Source: Ardenticatenaceae bacterium (GTDB lineage Bacteria > Chloroflexota > Anaerolineae > Promineifilales > Promineifilaceae). Taken from it: a stretch of DNA of 64,000 bases. The DNA is taken from the NCBI GenBank assembly GCA_020634245.1, contig JACKCC010000012.1:248001-312000 (forward strand). Reading direction: 5' to 3'. Below are positions 45,341 through 53,648 of this stretch, one piece after another. Below the pieces are notes generated by a model. The model made no database searches, was not told the origin of the DNA, and was given only the letters and a program-made list of their open reading frames with translations. Positions within the stretch are counted from its first letter, which is position 1. Each line of letters opens with the position of its first letter. The position numbers and the translations under genes are program-made.

Positions 45341-46186
45341 TCAATCCTTTTGCGTAATGCAGGCAAAACCAACTGCACCCAAACCCAAATGCAGTCCGAT
45401 AGCCGGCGTAATTTCCATAATCGGCAAAGACAATCCTTTGGGAAACAGCTGTGCTGCCTGTTCTTTTAACTTTTCGGCCATTTCCGGCGCATTTACATGT
45501 ACAACAGCCAATTGTTCCAGTGGAGCCATGTCTGAAAGTAAATTTAACACATGAGCAACGGCCCGCTTGTGGGTGCGTATCTTGCCAGCAATGGAGATAA
45601 CACCATGATGAATCATCATCACTGGCTTGATTTGTAAAAGCGTCCCCACGCCAAACTCAGCCCAATTGACCCGCCCGCTGCGGCGCAGCGAATCCAGGGT
45701 ATCGATCACACCAAACAAATAGGCTCGCCGTACCCGATCGTTGAGCATGTCAATGATTTCTTTGACAGTTTGCCCGGCATTGGCCGCCTGAGCCGCCATC
45801 ATTACCAGCAAACCGGCCGCCAGCGAAATTTGCCGGGTATCAAACAAAGTCACACGCACATCATCCTGGGCCGCTGCCCCAACCCGCGCCGCATTGTATG
45901 TGGCACTCAAATCATGGGAGATGTGCATGGAGATAATGTCGGTCGCTCCTTGCTGTGCCAGACGCTGATACACATCGGCAAATGTTCCCGTCGATGGTGC
46001 CGATGTAGTGGGATAGGGAGTGTAACCTGGCAATTTTTGATAAAAGGTATGGCGAGGCAGTTCTACCCCTTCCTGATAACTCTCATCACCAATGTTAATG
46101 TAAACAGGCACAATGGTAATGTCCAATGTTTGCGCAATGGCTTCGGGCACATCACAGGCGCTGTCGGTTACGATTTTGATGGTCAT
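45341..46186 (-). CDS. DegV-family fatty-acid-binding protein (FakB-like)
   Basis: 281 residues: IKIVTDSACDVPEAIAQ, TTSAPSTGTFADVYQ with the TSxPS ligand motif, ISHDLSATYNAA, and VAHVLNLLSDMAPLEQLAV. In Firmicutes FakB holds a fatty acid while FakA phosphorylates it, giving acyl-phosphate for phospholipid synthesis. FakA is encoded directly upstream here, which supports this role. It lies between fakA and recG. Confidence 0.9.
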   Translation of the reverse strand: MTIKIVTDSACDVPEAIAQTLDITIVPVYINIGDESYQEGVELPRHTFYQKLPGYTPYPTTSAPSTGTFADVYQRLAQQGATDIISMHISHDLSATYNAARVGAAAQDDVRVTLFDTRQISLAAGLLVMMAAQAANAGQTVKEIIDMLNDRVRRAYLFGVIDTLDSLRRSGRVNWAEFGVGTLLQIKPVMMIHHGVISIAGKIRTHKRAVAHVLNLLSDMAPLEQLAVVHVNAPEMAEKLKEQAAQLFPKGLSLPIMEITPAIGLHLGLGAVGFACITQKD

Positions 46187-46263
46187 ATTGGTCGTTGGTT
46201 GCTGGCTACTAGCCGCTGGTCGCTGCCATTCATCAGCCGGCTACTAGCAACTAGCTGCCAATT

Positions 46264-47955
46264 CTATTCCGCACCTAAAATATAAAAGTAATGCGCCTGG
46301 CCGCCGGGCAAGATTTCCACTTCAATGTCCGGGTACAGGGACTCAATTTGTTCGGCAACGGCCGTTGCCTCTTCCTTACTCACATCTTGCCCAAAATAAA
46401 GTGAAAGCAGTTCCCGCTCATCCATCGCCATCTTGTCCAATACATCCACGATGGTTTGGGTCAGATCGGAGCCGGAAGCACAGAGACTGCCGTCTACCAC
46501 ACCGATGATTTCCCCTTCATTAACTGCCACGCCATCCAGTTCAACCGTGCGGGTGGCCCGTGTGATTTCGCCGGTGGAGACAAAACCCAGTGCTTCTTGC
46601 ATAGCAGCGGCCGTTTCCACCAACTCGCCATCTGGATTCAAGGCCATCATCGCGCTGAACCCCTGCGGCGCTGTTTTGGAAGTCACGACGGCCACATGTT
46701 TAGGGCTTAAATCCCGCGCCGCTTCCGCCGCCAGGATAATATTTTTGTTGTTAGGTAAAATAATGACTTTGTCGGTGGGCACATCTTGAATGGCCTGGAA
46801 GATTTCCTCGGTGCTGGGGTTGTTGGTCTGACCGCCGTTCACAATAAAAGCTGCGCCCAGACTCATAAAAATATTGGCCAACCCATCACCGGCAGCGACG
46901 GCAACGACGCCGATTTGGCCGGGTTGGACAGTAGCAGGCACGACTTGAGGTACGGCCGTTGCCCCAGGCGCATGAACGATCTCCTCCATCTGCATCTGCA
47001 TATTTTCCACAACCACGTCCGTAATCTGCCCCAGGCTGATACCATAACTAATCGGTTCACCAGGGTCTTTGACGTGAATGTGAACCTTGATCGTCGTCTC
47101 ATCGCCCACAACCACCGTCGAATCACCCATCGCATCAATGCGGTCACGAACGGCATTGACATCCAGGTTTTTCCCCGTGAGAATAAACTGAACATCATAG
47201 GGGTTTTCCAGTTCGCCGCCTTCCGGCATAGCCAACGCCTGGGCAGGAACATGAGCCGCCTGCTGTGCTTGAGCCAATTCCTCAACCACAGTGGCCATTT
47301 GTCCATTGGTGTAACGCAGCATCCCTTCCAAAATGTAGACCAAACCCTTACCGCCGGAATCAACCACACCGGCCTGTTTCAAAACCGGCAGCAGTTCCGG
47401 CGTCCGCTCTAACACCTGTTCACAACGTTCCAAGATACGTTCCATAACAAAACGCAAATCCTGGCTTTTTTTCGCCGCATCACGGGCTTCTTCTGCTCCT
47501 TCGCGGATGACGGTGAGAATTGTGCCTTCAACCGGACGCATCACGCCGTTGTAGGCCGTATCGGAAGCGGCCTGGAAAGCCAGGGCCAAATCATCGGCAT
47601 TGAATGTTTCTTTATCTTTCAGGCCACGGGCCAGCCCGCGCCATATCTGGCTGAGGATGACGCCAGAGTTGCCCCGCGCCCCCATCAAAGCGCCCTGGGA
47701 GAGGGCCGCCGCCATTTTGCCGACGTGTATTTCATCACTGTCTTTGATACGGCCGTATGCTGAGCGCATCGTCAACAGCATATTTGTCCCAGTATCCCCA
47801 TCAGGCACAGGAAACACATTCAATTCATTGACAGCCCGATGATTTTTATCCAACCACAACATACTGGCATGAGCCAGTTTACGCAGTTGTTGTCCATTGC
47901 ATTGCAGCCACTTTTGTGATGTTGGCGGCGGTTCAGGTGTGTTCTGCCTCGTCAC
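46264..47955 (-). CDS. DAK2-domain fatty acid kinase (FakA / YloV-like)
   Basis: 563 residues. GTG 47955 follows GGAG. The N-terminal DAK2 domain has NELNVFPVPDGDTGTNMLLT with the Asp cluster that binds magnesium-ATP, ALMGARGNSGVILSQ and VDSGGKGLVYIL. The C-terminal half (IFMSLGAAFIVNGGQTNNPS, TDKVIILPNNKNIILAAEAA) is the typical YloV domain. It phosphorylates FakB-bound fatty acid. The order asp23-fakA-fakB-recG matches B. subtilis yloU-yloV-...-recG. Confidence 0.93.
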   Translation of the reverse strand: MTRQNTPEPPPTSQKWLQCNGQQLRKLAHASMLWLDKNHRAVNELNVFPVPDGDTGTNMLLTMRSAYGRIKDSDEIHVGKMAAALSQGALMGARGNSGVILSQIWRGLARGLKDKETFNADDLALAFQAASDTAYNGVMRPVEGTILTVIREGAEEARDAAKKSQDLRFVMERILERCEQVLERTPELLPVLKQAGVVDSGGKGLVYILEGMLRYTNGQMATVVEELAQAQQAAHVPAQALAMPEGGELENPYDVQFILTGKNLDVNAVRDRIDAMGDSTVVVGDETTIKVHIHVKDPGEPISYGISLGQITDVVVENMQMQMEEIVHAPGATAVPQVVPATVQPGQIGVVAVAAGDGLANIFMSLGAAFIVNGGQTNNPSTEEIFQAIQDVPTDKVIILPNNKNIILAAEAARDLSPKHVAVVTSKTAPQGFSAMMALNPDGELVETAAAMQEALGFVSTGEITRATRTVELDGVAVNEGEIIGVVDGSLCASGSDLTQTIVDVLDKMAMDERELLSLYFGQDVSKEEATAVAEQIESLYPDIEVEILPGGQAHYFYILGAE

Positions 47956-48046
47956 GTATACTCCTCAATTCAAGCAGGTTTTCTGATTTCGTGAGGCGAT
48001 TTTTACGTCATGCGTCGTGCCTGACGCATGACGTATGATTAGTACC

Positions 48047-48439
48047 TCACGACTCCCTTTTTTGTGCTTTCGCTTTTGCTTTTTCTTTGTCTTTTTCCAG
48101 TCGCAATCCCTGAATATACACGTTAACCGCCCGGACAGGCAACCCTAACGCTTTTTCGACATGAAACTGGACCGTATGCTGCACGCTTTCGGCTACAGTG
48201 CGGATGCGAATTCCATATTCAACAATGACATACACATCAATCGTAATCTCGCCATCTTCTATGACGACTTCAATTCCACGCTGGGCATCCCGCGACAACA
48301 AATTGGCAATGCCGTTGACCAAATTTTTATTGGCCATGCCGACAACGCCATAACATTGATTCACAGCGCGGCTGGCAATTGTGGTAACGGCCGTTGGCGA
48401 AATATCAATGCTTCCAAAACTATCTTCTATATGCGGCAT
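48047..48439 (-). CDS. Asp23/Gls24-family protein (copy near fakA)
   Basis: 130 residues: GSIDISPTAVTTIASRAVNQCYGVVGM, ITIDVYVIVEYGIRIRTVAESV and ALGLPVRAVNVYIQGLRL, then a Lys/Glu-rich tail. ATG 48439 follows GGAGA. It is the YloU equivalent in the rpmB-asp23-fakA order and is divergent from rpmB. It is distinct from the copy at 38976, sharing only the family pattern. Confidence 0.92.
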   Translation of the reverse strand: MPHIEDSFGSIDISPTAVTTIASRAVNQCYGVVGMANKNLVNGIANLLSRDAQRGIEVVIEDGEITIDVYVIVEYGIRIRTVAESVQHTVQFHVEKALGLPVRAVNVYIQGLRLEKDKEKAKAKAQKRES

Positions 48440-48466
48440 ATTTTCTCCGTGTTCAGTGGTTGGTAA

Positions 48467-48512
48467 TCAGTGGGCGGTAATCAGTAATCCGATTACTGTT
48501 CACTAATTCACC
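48467..48512. repeat. GGTAATCAGT inverted repeat between asp23 and rpmB
   Basis: TCAGTAATC and GATTACTG form a hairpin after two GGTAATCAG copies. It lies in the divergent promoter region of rpmB and asp23, just before the rpmB -35. Confidence 0.5.
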
Positions 48513-48522
48513 GGATTTAAGT

Positions 48523-48551
48523 TTGCCAAAACAGATTTACTCGATTATAAT
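48523..48551 (+). promoter_or_regulatory. Promoter of rpmB
   Basis: TTGCCA (48523-48528) and TATAAT (48546-48551) are spaced by exactly 17 bases. It would give a leader of about 65 bases before ATG 48623. Confidence 0.8.
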
Positions 48552-48622
48552 CCTAAGCCGTTCATTATGAAACTGAGCGACCGCAACAGGTCGCTTTTAA
48601 TTTGTCAGGGCGAGGTGATATT

Positions 48623-48799
48623 ATGGCCAAGTGTGAAATTTGCGGCAAAGGACCGATGTCCGGCCAAAACGTCAGCTTCTCACAGAAGAAGACAAAGCGT
48701 CAATTTAAACCCAATATTCAGCGGACAACGATTATTGAAGGCAACCATAAGGTTCGCAAATACGTTTGCACCCGCTGTTTGAAGACGCTAGCCAAGTAG
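48623..48799 (+). CDS. rpmB: 50S ribosomal protein L28
   Basis: 58 residues: MAKCEICGKGPMSGQNVSFS, then KRQFKPNIQRTTI and YVCTRCLKTLAK. Two CxxC pairs mark the zinc-binding form. The ATG at 48623 follows AGGTGAT; an upstream in-frame start is not needed. It has its own promoter (48523) and terminator (48845), and is divergent from asp23, the same arrangement as in B. subtilis. Confidence 0.96.
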   Translation: MAKCEICGKGPMSGQNVSFSQKKTKRQFKPNIQRTTIIEGNHKVRKYVCTRCLKTLAK

Positions 48800-48844
48800 A
48801 TTTCCATTTTAAGTATCGGGCGGACACTGCTCCGCACATTGTCA

Positions 48845-48874
48845 AAGGTCGGCCTTTTAAGGCGGGCCTTTTTT
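48845..48874 (+). terminator. Intrinsic terminator of rpmB
   Basis: AAGGTCGGCCTT and AAGGCGGGCCTT form a 12-bp stem with one mismatch and one G-U pair, followed by TTTT. It lies 46 bases past the rpmB stop. Confidence 0.8.
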
Positions 48875-49043
48875 GTTTCCAGTGAGAACCTATCATAACC
48901 TAATGTGAGCCGGGCAACAATGCATCTCGCCAGCGGCATCCAAACTCATTTTCTAAATTGCCTGTTATAAAATCGCGTCCCGTGACGACATACATAGTGT
49001 AAAGCATTCAAATTCTTTGGCTCACTTTAACGAGAAGGCATAG

Positions 49044-49628
49044 ATGATTATCAGTCAATTGACGATTCCACCAGAAACGGCCGTCTTCATTGATGAAGAT
49101 GACCAAATGCTAATCCGGCTGGCCCAAAACGATCTGGGGGCATTTTCGGCCCTGTATCAAAAATATGCCAGCCAGGTCTACCGCTACCTGTTGGTGCGGG
49201 TGGGCAACCGGGATGATGCGCAGGATTTAACCTCGCAAACCTTTTTAACGGCGATGGAGCGGCTGCACACTTACCGCAGCCAGGGCTATTTTGCTGCCTG
49301 GCTGCTGGGCATCGCCCGGCACAAAGTGATGGATCAGTACCGCCGCCGGCCGGAGTTGGATTTGGAAACGGCCGTTTCCCAACCCATCACCACCGATGAT
49401 CCCGACGAGCAGCTCAACCGCCAGCTTATCATTGAACAAGTAGCCCGTAAACTACAAACCATCGCCCCAGATCGGGCCGAAGCGCTCTCGCTGCGCCTGT
49501 TTGCCGGGCTTGACGTAGCCGAAATTGCCCGGCTCATGGGCAAAAACGAAGCAGCCGTACGGATGCTGGTTTTCCGTGGCTTGCGCGATTTGCAGGCCCA
49601 ATTACCGGAGTGGGAGGCACTATCATGA
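49044..49628 (+). CDS. ECF-type RNA polymerase sigma factor
   Basis: 194 residues. Region 2: AFSALYQKYASQVYRYLLVRV, NRDDAQDLTSQTFLTAMERL; region 4: RLFAGLDVAEIARLMGKNEAAVRMLVFRGLRDL. The WLLGIARHKVMDQYRRR piece is typical of the family. ATG 49044 follows GAGAAGG. The gene overlaps the next by four bases (ATGA), and that neighbour is a one-helix membrane protein, so the pair is probably sigma and its membrane regulator. The regulon is unknown. Confidence 0.92.
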   Translation: MIISQLTIPPETAVFIDEDDQMLIRLAQNDLGAFSALYQKYASQVYRYLLVRVGNRDDAQDLTSQTFLTAMERLHTYRSQGYFAAWLLGIARHKVMDQYRRRPELDLETAVSQPITTDDPDEQLNRQLIIEQVARKLQTIAPDRAEALSLRLFAGLDVAEIARLMGKNEAAVRMLVFRGLRDLQAQLPEWEALS

Positions 49629-51682
49629 AGAAAACAGAACAACAACTGGCCGATGAATTGGATGCTTTACTAACAGAGAAATTGGCTTCGACAGGCTCCG
49701 CCAGCGAGGTTGATGCCGATTTGCAGCAAGAGGTGCGTCTGGCCAGCACCCTGCTGGAACTGGCTGCTCAAACGGAGCCAGACCCTGCTTTTTTATCAAG
49801 CCTGGAAGCGCAGTTGGCCCGCGCTTCCAGAACAAACTCAATTAAGAAGAAGCCGGAACGGCCGTCGTTCTGGCAAACATTCATCTCATCAGTAAAGGAA
49901 GCATTTACCATGAAACGCACAATATTTGCCCTCGGCGGTCTAGCCGCCCTCATTTTGATTGGTTACTTTGGCTGGAACGCTCTGCGCCCTGGCGCGGCCC
50001 CGGAACCAGAAACTATTGCCCTGGTGGAAGCCACGGATACGGCCGTTCCCGCCGACACGACAAACCCCACAACCGAACCGGCTGCCCCGGAAGCCACCCC
50101 CGATACCGGCAGCTTGCCCCTGCTGCCCGGCTTGAGCGGCAGCGGTGGCAGCGGCATGGGCGGCGGACTGCCCGGTGAAGAACCGGCCCCATTGGCGGCC
50201 GACAGCGCCGCCACCAGCGAACTAAAATTCTGGAACCCGCTGGCCGAAGCTGAATACACCCTCAACACCACGCTGCCTACTGAGCCGACTATCGCGCCCG
50301 TATGGCAACAAAGCGGCACCGTTCTTTCCGTGGATGACGTGGCCCGCTTCGCCGCTCTCTTTGGCATGACCGGCCCGGTTTACACCGAAATTTACCCGGT
50401 CTACGAACCGGTACCGGTTGAGCCTACCGATGGCATTCCCACCGAAGCGCCGGTAGACGGGCTGATTTTTGAGCCGCCGACATTCTACTTCGTCTTTGAT
50501 GGGCAGCGGACGCTGTCAGTCTACGACAACAACCTTAGCTATTACGATCAGGCGGCCGCGCCGGTAGACGGGCTGAATTTGCTGCCCTTCGATCAGGCGG
50601 CTCCCCTGGCCGAATCGTTCCTGCAAGAGCGCGGTCTGCTGGACTTTGCCTATGAACTCAAGACGCCGGTCTGGGATGCGTTAACGGTAGAATTTCACCG
50701 GGTGATTGACGGCCGTACCGTTGACACCGCCGAATTCTCCCTATCCTTCAACCGGGATGGACAGATCGTTTCCCTCTTCTACAACCCGCTCAACCAGGCG
50801 CAGCCGCTGGGCGACTACCCACTGCGCACCGCCGAGGCCGCCTGGCAAATGCTCGTGGAGCAGGGCATCGATTATCAGCACAGCTACTACTTTACTTATC
50901 CCGGTGAAGGTTTCGTGCAGCCCGCGCCCGAACCGCTGCCCTTTGAAGAGACCTACCGCTACTGGCCGCGCACTTATCAAGATGGCGCTGCCATCACCCT
51001 GTACAGCAATCCGCTCGTCTACCAGCCAGTCAACAGCGACGCCGCGCCTCGCATCCAGGCCGACCAATTCATCCTCAGCGGCAGCGACGAGATGCTGCGG
51101 GCCATCGCCAACGAGGTTGGCCAACAAGTACGCTTCAGCGGTATCGTCCGCGGCAGTCAACCCGGCGCGCAAACCATCGAATTGACCGATTGGGAACGGA
51201 TTGAATACATCGACTACCAGTACCGCACCGGCACCATCCGTGTTCAGGATGGGCAAACGGTACTGGAAACGGAAGAAGGTGAAACCATCCTCATCCCCGA
51301 TGCGCCGGCCGATTTGGCCGATGGCGAGAAGGTCAACGTGAATGGTTGGGCTATCGAAGCTAATGAAGCTGGCAATCCGATTTTCAATTGGCTGGGCATT
51401 GACATCTTCATCGATTGGGAAGCTGTCGAACCACTGCCGATTGATCCGGCCGTAGACCCGGCAGTCATTGATCCATACCAAATTAAGCAGGTGACGATCA
51501 ATTCGGTGGATATGATTTACACTTTGAATGCCATCTTTGAAGAGGGGCGTTCTGCGGCGCGCTTGCTGCTGCAACCGGCCTGGCGCTTCCAGGGCACAAC
51601 CGATACGAATGAAGGAATTACCTTCATCGTGCAAGCGGTGGCTGACGAATTTCTGGCTCCCATGCCGTCACCGGTAGAGTAA
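49625..51682 (+). CDS. Membrane partner of the sigma factor with large outer domain (possible anti-sigma)
   Basis: About 685 residues. ATG 49625 overlaps the sigma stop. The N-terminal 95 residues are cytoplasmic and charged (EQQLADELDALLTEKL, LLELAAQTEPDPAF), without the Cys/His zinc signature of ZAS anti-sigma factors. One membrane helix follows (FALGGLAALILIGYFGW), then a Thr/Pro/Glu and Gly/Ser-rich linker and a 500-residue outer region rich in Tyr, Asp and Pro (FYFVFDGQRTLSVYDNNLSYY, VEFHRVIDGRTVDTAEFSLSF). The outer part has no family that I recognise; a YycH-like beta fold is possible. The size is large for an anti-sigma protein. Confidence 0.8.
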   Translation: MKKTEQQLADELDALLTEKLASTGSASEVDADLQQEVRLASTLLELAAQTEPDPAFLSSLEAQLARASRTNSIKKKPERPSFWQTFISSVKEAFTMKRTIFALGGLAALILIGYFGWNALRPGAAPEPETIALVEATDTAVPADTTNPTTEPAAPEATPDTGSLPLLPGLSGSGGSGMGGGLPGEEPAPLAADSAATSELKFWNPLAEAEYTLNTTLPTEPTIAPVWQQSGTVLSVDDVARFAALFGMTGPVYTEIYPVYEPVPVEPTDGIPTEAPVDGLIFEPPTFYFVFDGQRTLSVYDNNLSYYDQAAAPVDGLNLLPFDQAAPLAESFLQERGLLDFAYELKTPVWDALTVEFHRVIDGRTVDTAEFSLSFNRDGQIVSLFYNPLNQAQPLGDYPLRTAEAAWQMLVEQGIDYQHSYYFTYPGEGFVQPAPEPLPFEETYRYWPRTYQDGAAITLYSNPLVYQPVNSDAAPRIQADQFILSGSDEMLRAIANEVGQQVRFSGIVRGSQPGAQTIELTDWERIEYIDYQYRTGTIRVQDGQTVLETEEGETILIPDAPADLADGEKVNVNGWAIEANEAGNPIFNWLGIDIFIDWEAVEPLPIDPAVDPAVIDPYQIKQVTINSVDMIYTLNAIFEEGRSAARLLLQPAWRFQGTTDTNEGITFIVQAVADEFLAPMPSPVE

Positions 51683-51703
51683 ATTCACGGGCTTATTGAT
51701 TCA

Positions 51704-51733
51704 GAAGCCAGGCTTTTTTCAAAGCCTGGCTTC
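51704..51733. terminator. Bidirectional terminator between the sigma partner and mevalonate kinase
   Basis: GAAGCCAGGCTTT and AAAGCCTGGCTTC form a perfect 13-bp stem around TTTC, with T-rich sequence on the plus side and the stop of the convergent kinase gene two bases away. Confidence 0.82.
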
Positions 51734-51734
51734 T

Positions 51735-52682
51735 TTACGTTTTAATGGTCGTGGTGAGAACAGTTTTGGCTCCGGCGGCGAGGAGTGCCGCGCGCACGGC
51801 CGTTTCCATCCCCTCATCCTCCACCAGTGTAATCATATTGCCGCCCCGGCCCGCGCCGCTGAGCTTCGCCCCCAGCGCCCCGGTTTGCAGCGCCGCCATC
51901 ACCAGCCGTTCCAACTCCGGCGACGACACCGTCATCTCCTCCAATAACCGCTGATTGGCCGTCATCAGGCGGCCGATGTGGGCGATGTCCCCCATTTCAA
52001 TGGCGGTGCGGGCTGTTGCGGCGATACGGCCGCACCCATCAAACAACACTTCAAACTGATCGGGATTGGCCAGCCAGTGGCGGCGCACATCCCCGACGGC
52101 AATTTTGGTAGAGCTGCGTATCCCAGTGTCGGCCACGAGCAGGCGTAACGGCCGTTTTACCGCAAATGTCTCAATCAAATTCGTTGGCTGCCGGCGGACA
52201 AAATAAACCGGCTTTTCGTAAGCGACCACCGTGTTGTCGATACCGCTGGGCGTGCCATGATGGATTTTTTCCACTTCGTAGGTCAGGTTGGAGACCCACT
52301 CATCCGTCGCCAAATGAGCCAGCCCTAACTGTCCGGCCACAGCCCGGATGACAGCAGCGGCGATGGCTGCGCCGCTGCCCAGCCCGCTGGCGATGGGAAT
52401 CTGGCTAGATACGGTGATGATGAGGTCAGGCAGTTGGGACAATTTTGCGGCGGTCTCAATCTGGCGCAGTGTGACGGCCAGGGCGTCGTCTTCGGCAGCG
52501 TCGGCCAGCAAAAAATCGGCGCTCAGGTCAGGGGCGATGATGCGCACGCCGGAATCGGGATTGGGCTGGGCAACGGCCGTTGCCCTTACCTGCGAAACTG
52601 GCGCGGCAATGGCGGGACGGCCGTACACCACTGCATGTTCGCCAAATAAAATAATCTTGCCGGGAGCCGAAGCCGTTGTCAT
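51735..52682 (-). CDS. mvk: Mevalonate kinase
   Basis: About 315 residues of the GHMP family, from ATG 52682. TTASAPGKIILFGEHAVVYGRPAIA is the start motif; the ATP loop is IPIASGLGSGAAIAAA; GTPSGIDNTVV and the last motif LGAKLSGAGRGGNMI follow. It phosphorylates mevalonate in isoprenoid synthesis. It is preceded by a UbiA-family gene; the polyprenyl-phosphate link between the two is plausible. No other mevalonate gene is in the window. Confidence 0.92.
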   Translation of the reverse strand: MTTASAPGKIILFGEHAVVYGRPAIAAPVSQVRATAVAQPNPDSGVRIIAPDLSADFLLADAAEDDALAVTLRQIETAAKLSQLPDLIITVSSQIPIASGLGSGAAIAAAVIRAVAGQLGLAHLATDEWVSNLTYEVEKIHHGTPSGIDNTVVAYEKPVYFVRRQPTNLIETFAVKRPLRLLVADTGIRSSTKIAVGDVRRHWLANPDQFEVLFDGCGRIAATARTAIEMGDIAHIGRLMTANQRLLEEMTVSSPELERLVMAALQTGALGAKLSGAGRGGNMITLVEDEGMETAVRAALLAAGAKTVLTTTIKT

Positions 52683-52702
52683 TAGTCGTGTCGTCTGATA
52701 GA

Positions 52703-53575
52703 TCAAGCTAGAATGTACAGGGCAATGAAAACCACTACGCCAAATAGTCCCAGCGTCACTTGCAGCGGCCGGTCGCGCAGCAGAATTTCTTCCGGCGCGC
52801 CGCCCTCGTTGCGGATGTGAATCAGATACAGGTAGCGGAAAATGGCGTACAGCACAAACGGAATCGTCAGCATCATGACGTGATTGTCGGGCAGCCCTTC
52901 GGCCAGGAAGGTGTAAAGGCTGTAGGAGACGACCGCGCTGGTCATGACCACACCCAACATGCGGTCAATCAGGTCAAGATTGTATTCATTGAGGATAGCC
53001 CGGTGACTGTGGGCATTTTCGCCCAGCAGTGTCAACTCATGGCGGCGCTTGCCCAGGGCCATGAACAAGGCCAGAAAACCACCAAAAACGTAAAGCCAGG
53101 GGGAAAACCGCTGCACGTCGATGACCGTTACCCCGGCGGCGATGCGCAGGACAAAGCCGGTGGTAATGATGAACACATCCAGCAGGACGACGTGTTTAAG
53201 CCAGAAGGTATAGGCAATCTGCATCATCAGGTAGCCTAACAAAATCAGGCCAAAGTCAATGGCCAGGACGAATCCGGCAACCAGACTGCCCAGGGCAAAG
53301 ATGACGGCGGCAACTTTGGCCACACCCACACTCAACTGGCCAGAGGGCAACGGCCGTAACTTCTTCTTGGGGTGCTGCCGATCACTTTCAATGTCAGCCA
53401 GGTCGTTCATGATGTAGACGGCGCTGGACATGAGGCACAGCAGGACAAAGGCAGCCAGTGTATGTAAAAAGCTGGCCGGGATGAGCAGTTGCCGGTCAAA
53501 CAGCAGTGCGATAAAGACAAACCCATTCTTCGGCCATTGGCGCGGCCGCATCGTTTTTAATAAGCCGATAAGCAC
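52703..53575 (-). CDS. UbiA-family prenyltransferase, decaprenyl-phosphate phosphoribosyltransferase-like
   Basis: 290 residues with eight or nine helices. The first Asp motif is YIMNDLADIESDRQHPKKKLRPLPSG and the second is in GENAHSHRAILNEYNLDLIDRML. MRPRQWPKNGFVFIALLF at the start and HPKKKLRPL are characteristic of the branch with mycobacterial DPPR synthase (Rv3806c), which joins phosphoribose to a polyprenyl phosphate. The branch assignment is from pattern only. It lies between GT87 and mevalonate kinase. Confidence 0.82.
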   Translation of the reverse strand: MLIGLLKTMRPRQWPKNGFVFIALLFDRQLLIPASFLHTLAAFVLLCLMSSAVYIMNDLADIESDRQHPKKKLRPLPSGQLSVGVAKVAAVIFALGSLVAGFVLAIDFGLILLGYLMMQIAYTFWLKHVVLLDVFIITTGFVLRIAAGVTVIDVQRFSPWLYVFGGFLALFMALGKRRHELTLLGENAHSHRAILNEYNLDLIDRMLGVVMTSAVVSYSLYTFLAEGLPDNHVMMLTIPFVLYAIFRYLYLIHIRNEGGAPEEILLRDRPLQVTLGLFGVVVFIALYILA

Positions 53576-53593
53576 ACAAATCTCCTATGTAAA

Positions 53594-53623
53594 TGTAAGG
53601 CAGGTTTTCAAACTTGCCCTACA
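53594..53623. repeat. Short TGTAAGGC...GCCCTACA hairpin
   Basis: TGTAAGGCAGGTTT and AAACTTGCCCTACA are near-complements around TC. It is of the same type as the elements at 23118 and 1850, and lies between the GT87 stop and the UbiA-family start. Confidence 0.6.
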
Positions 53624-53648
53624 AATTTCATTTGGATGTAGTGAATAT

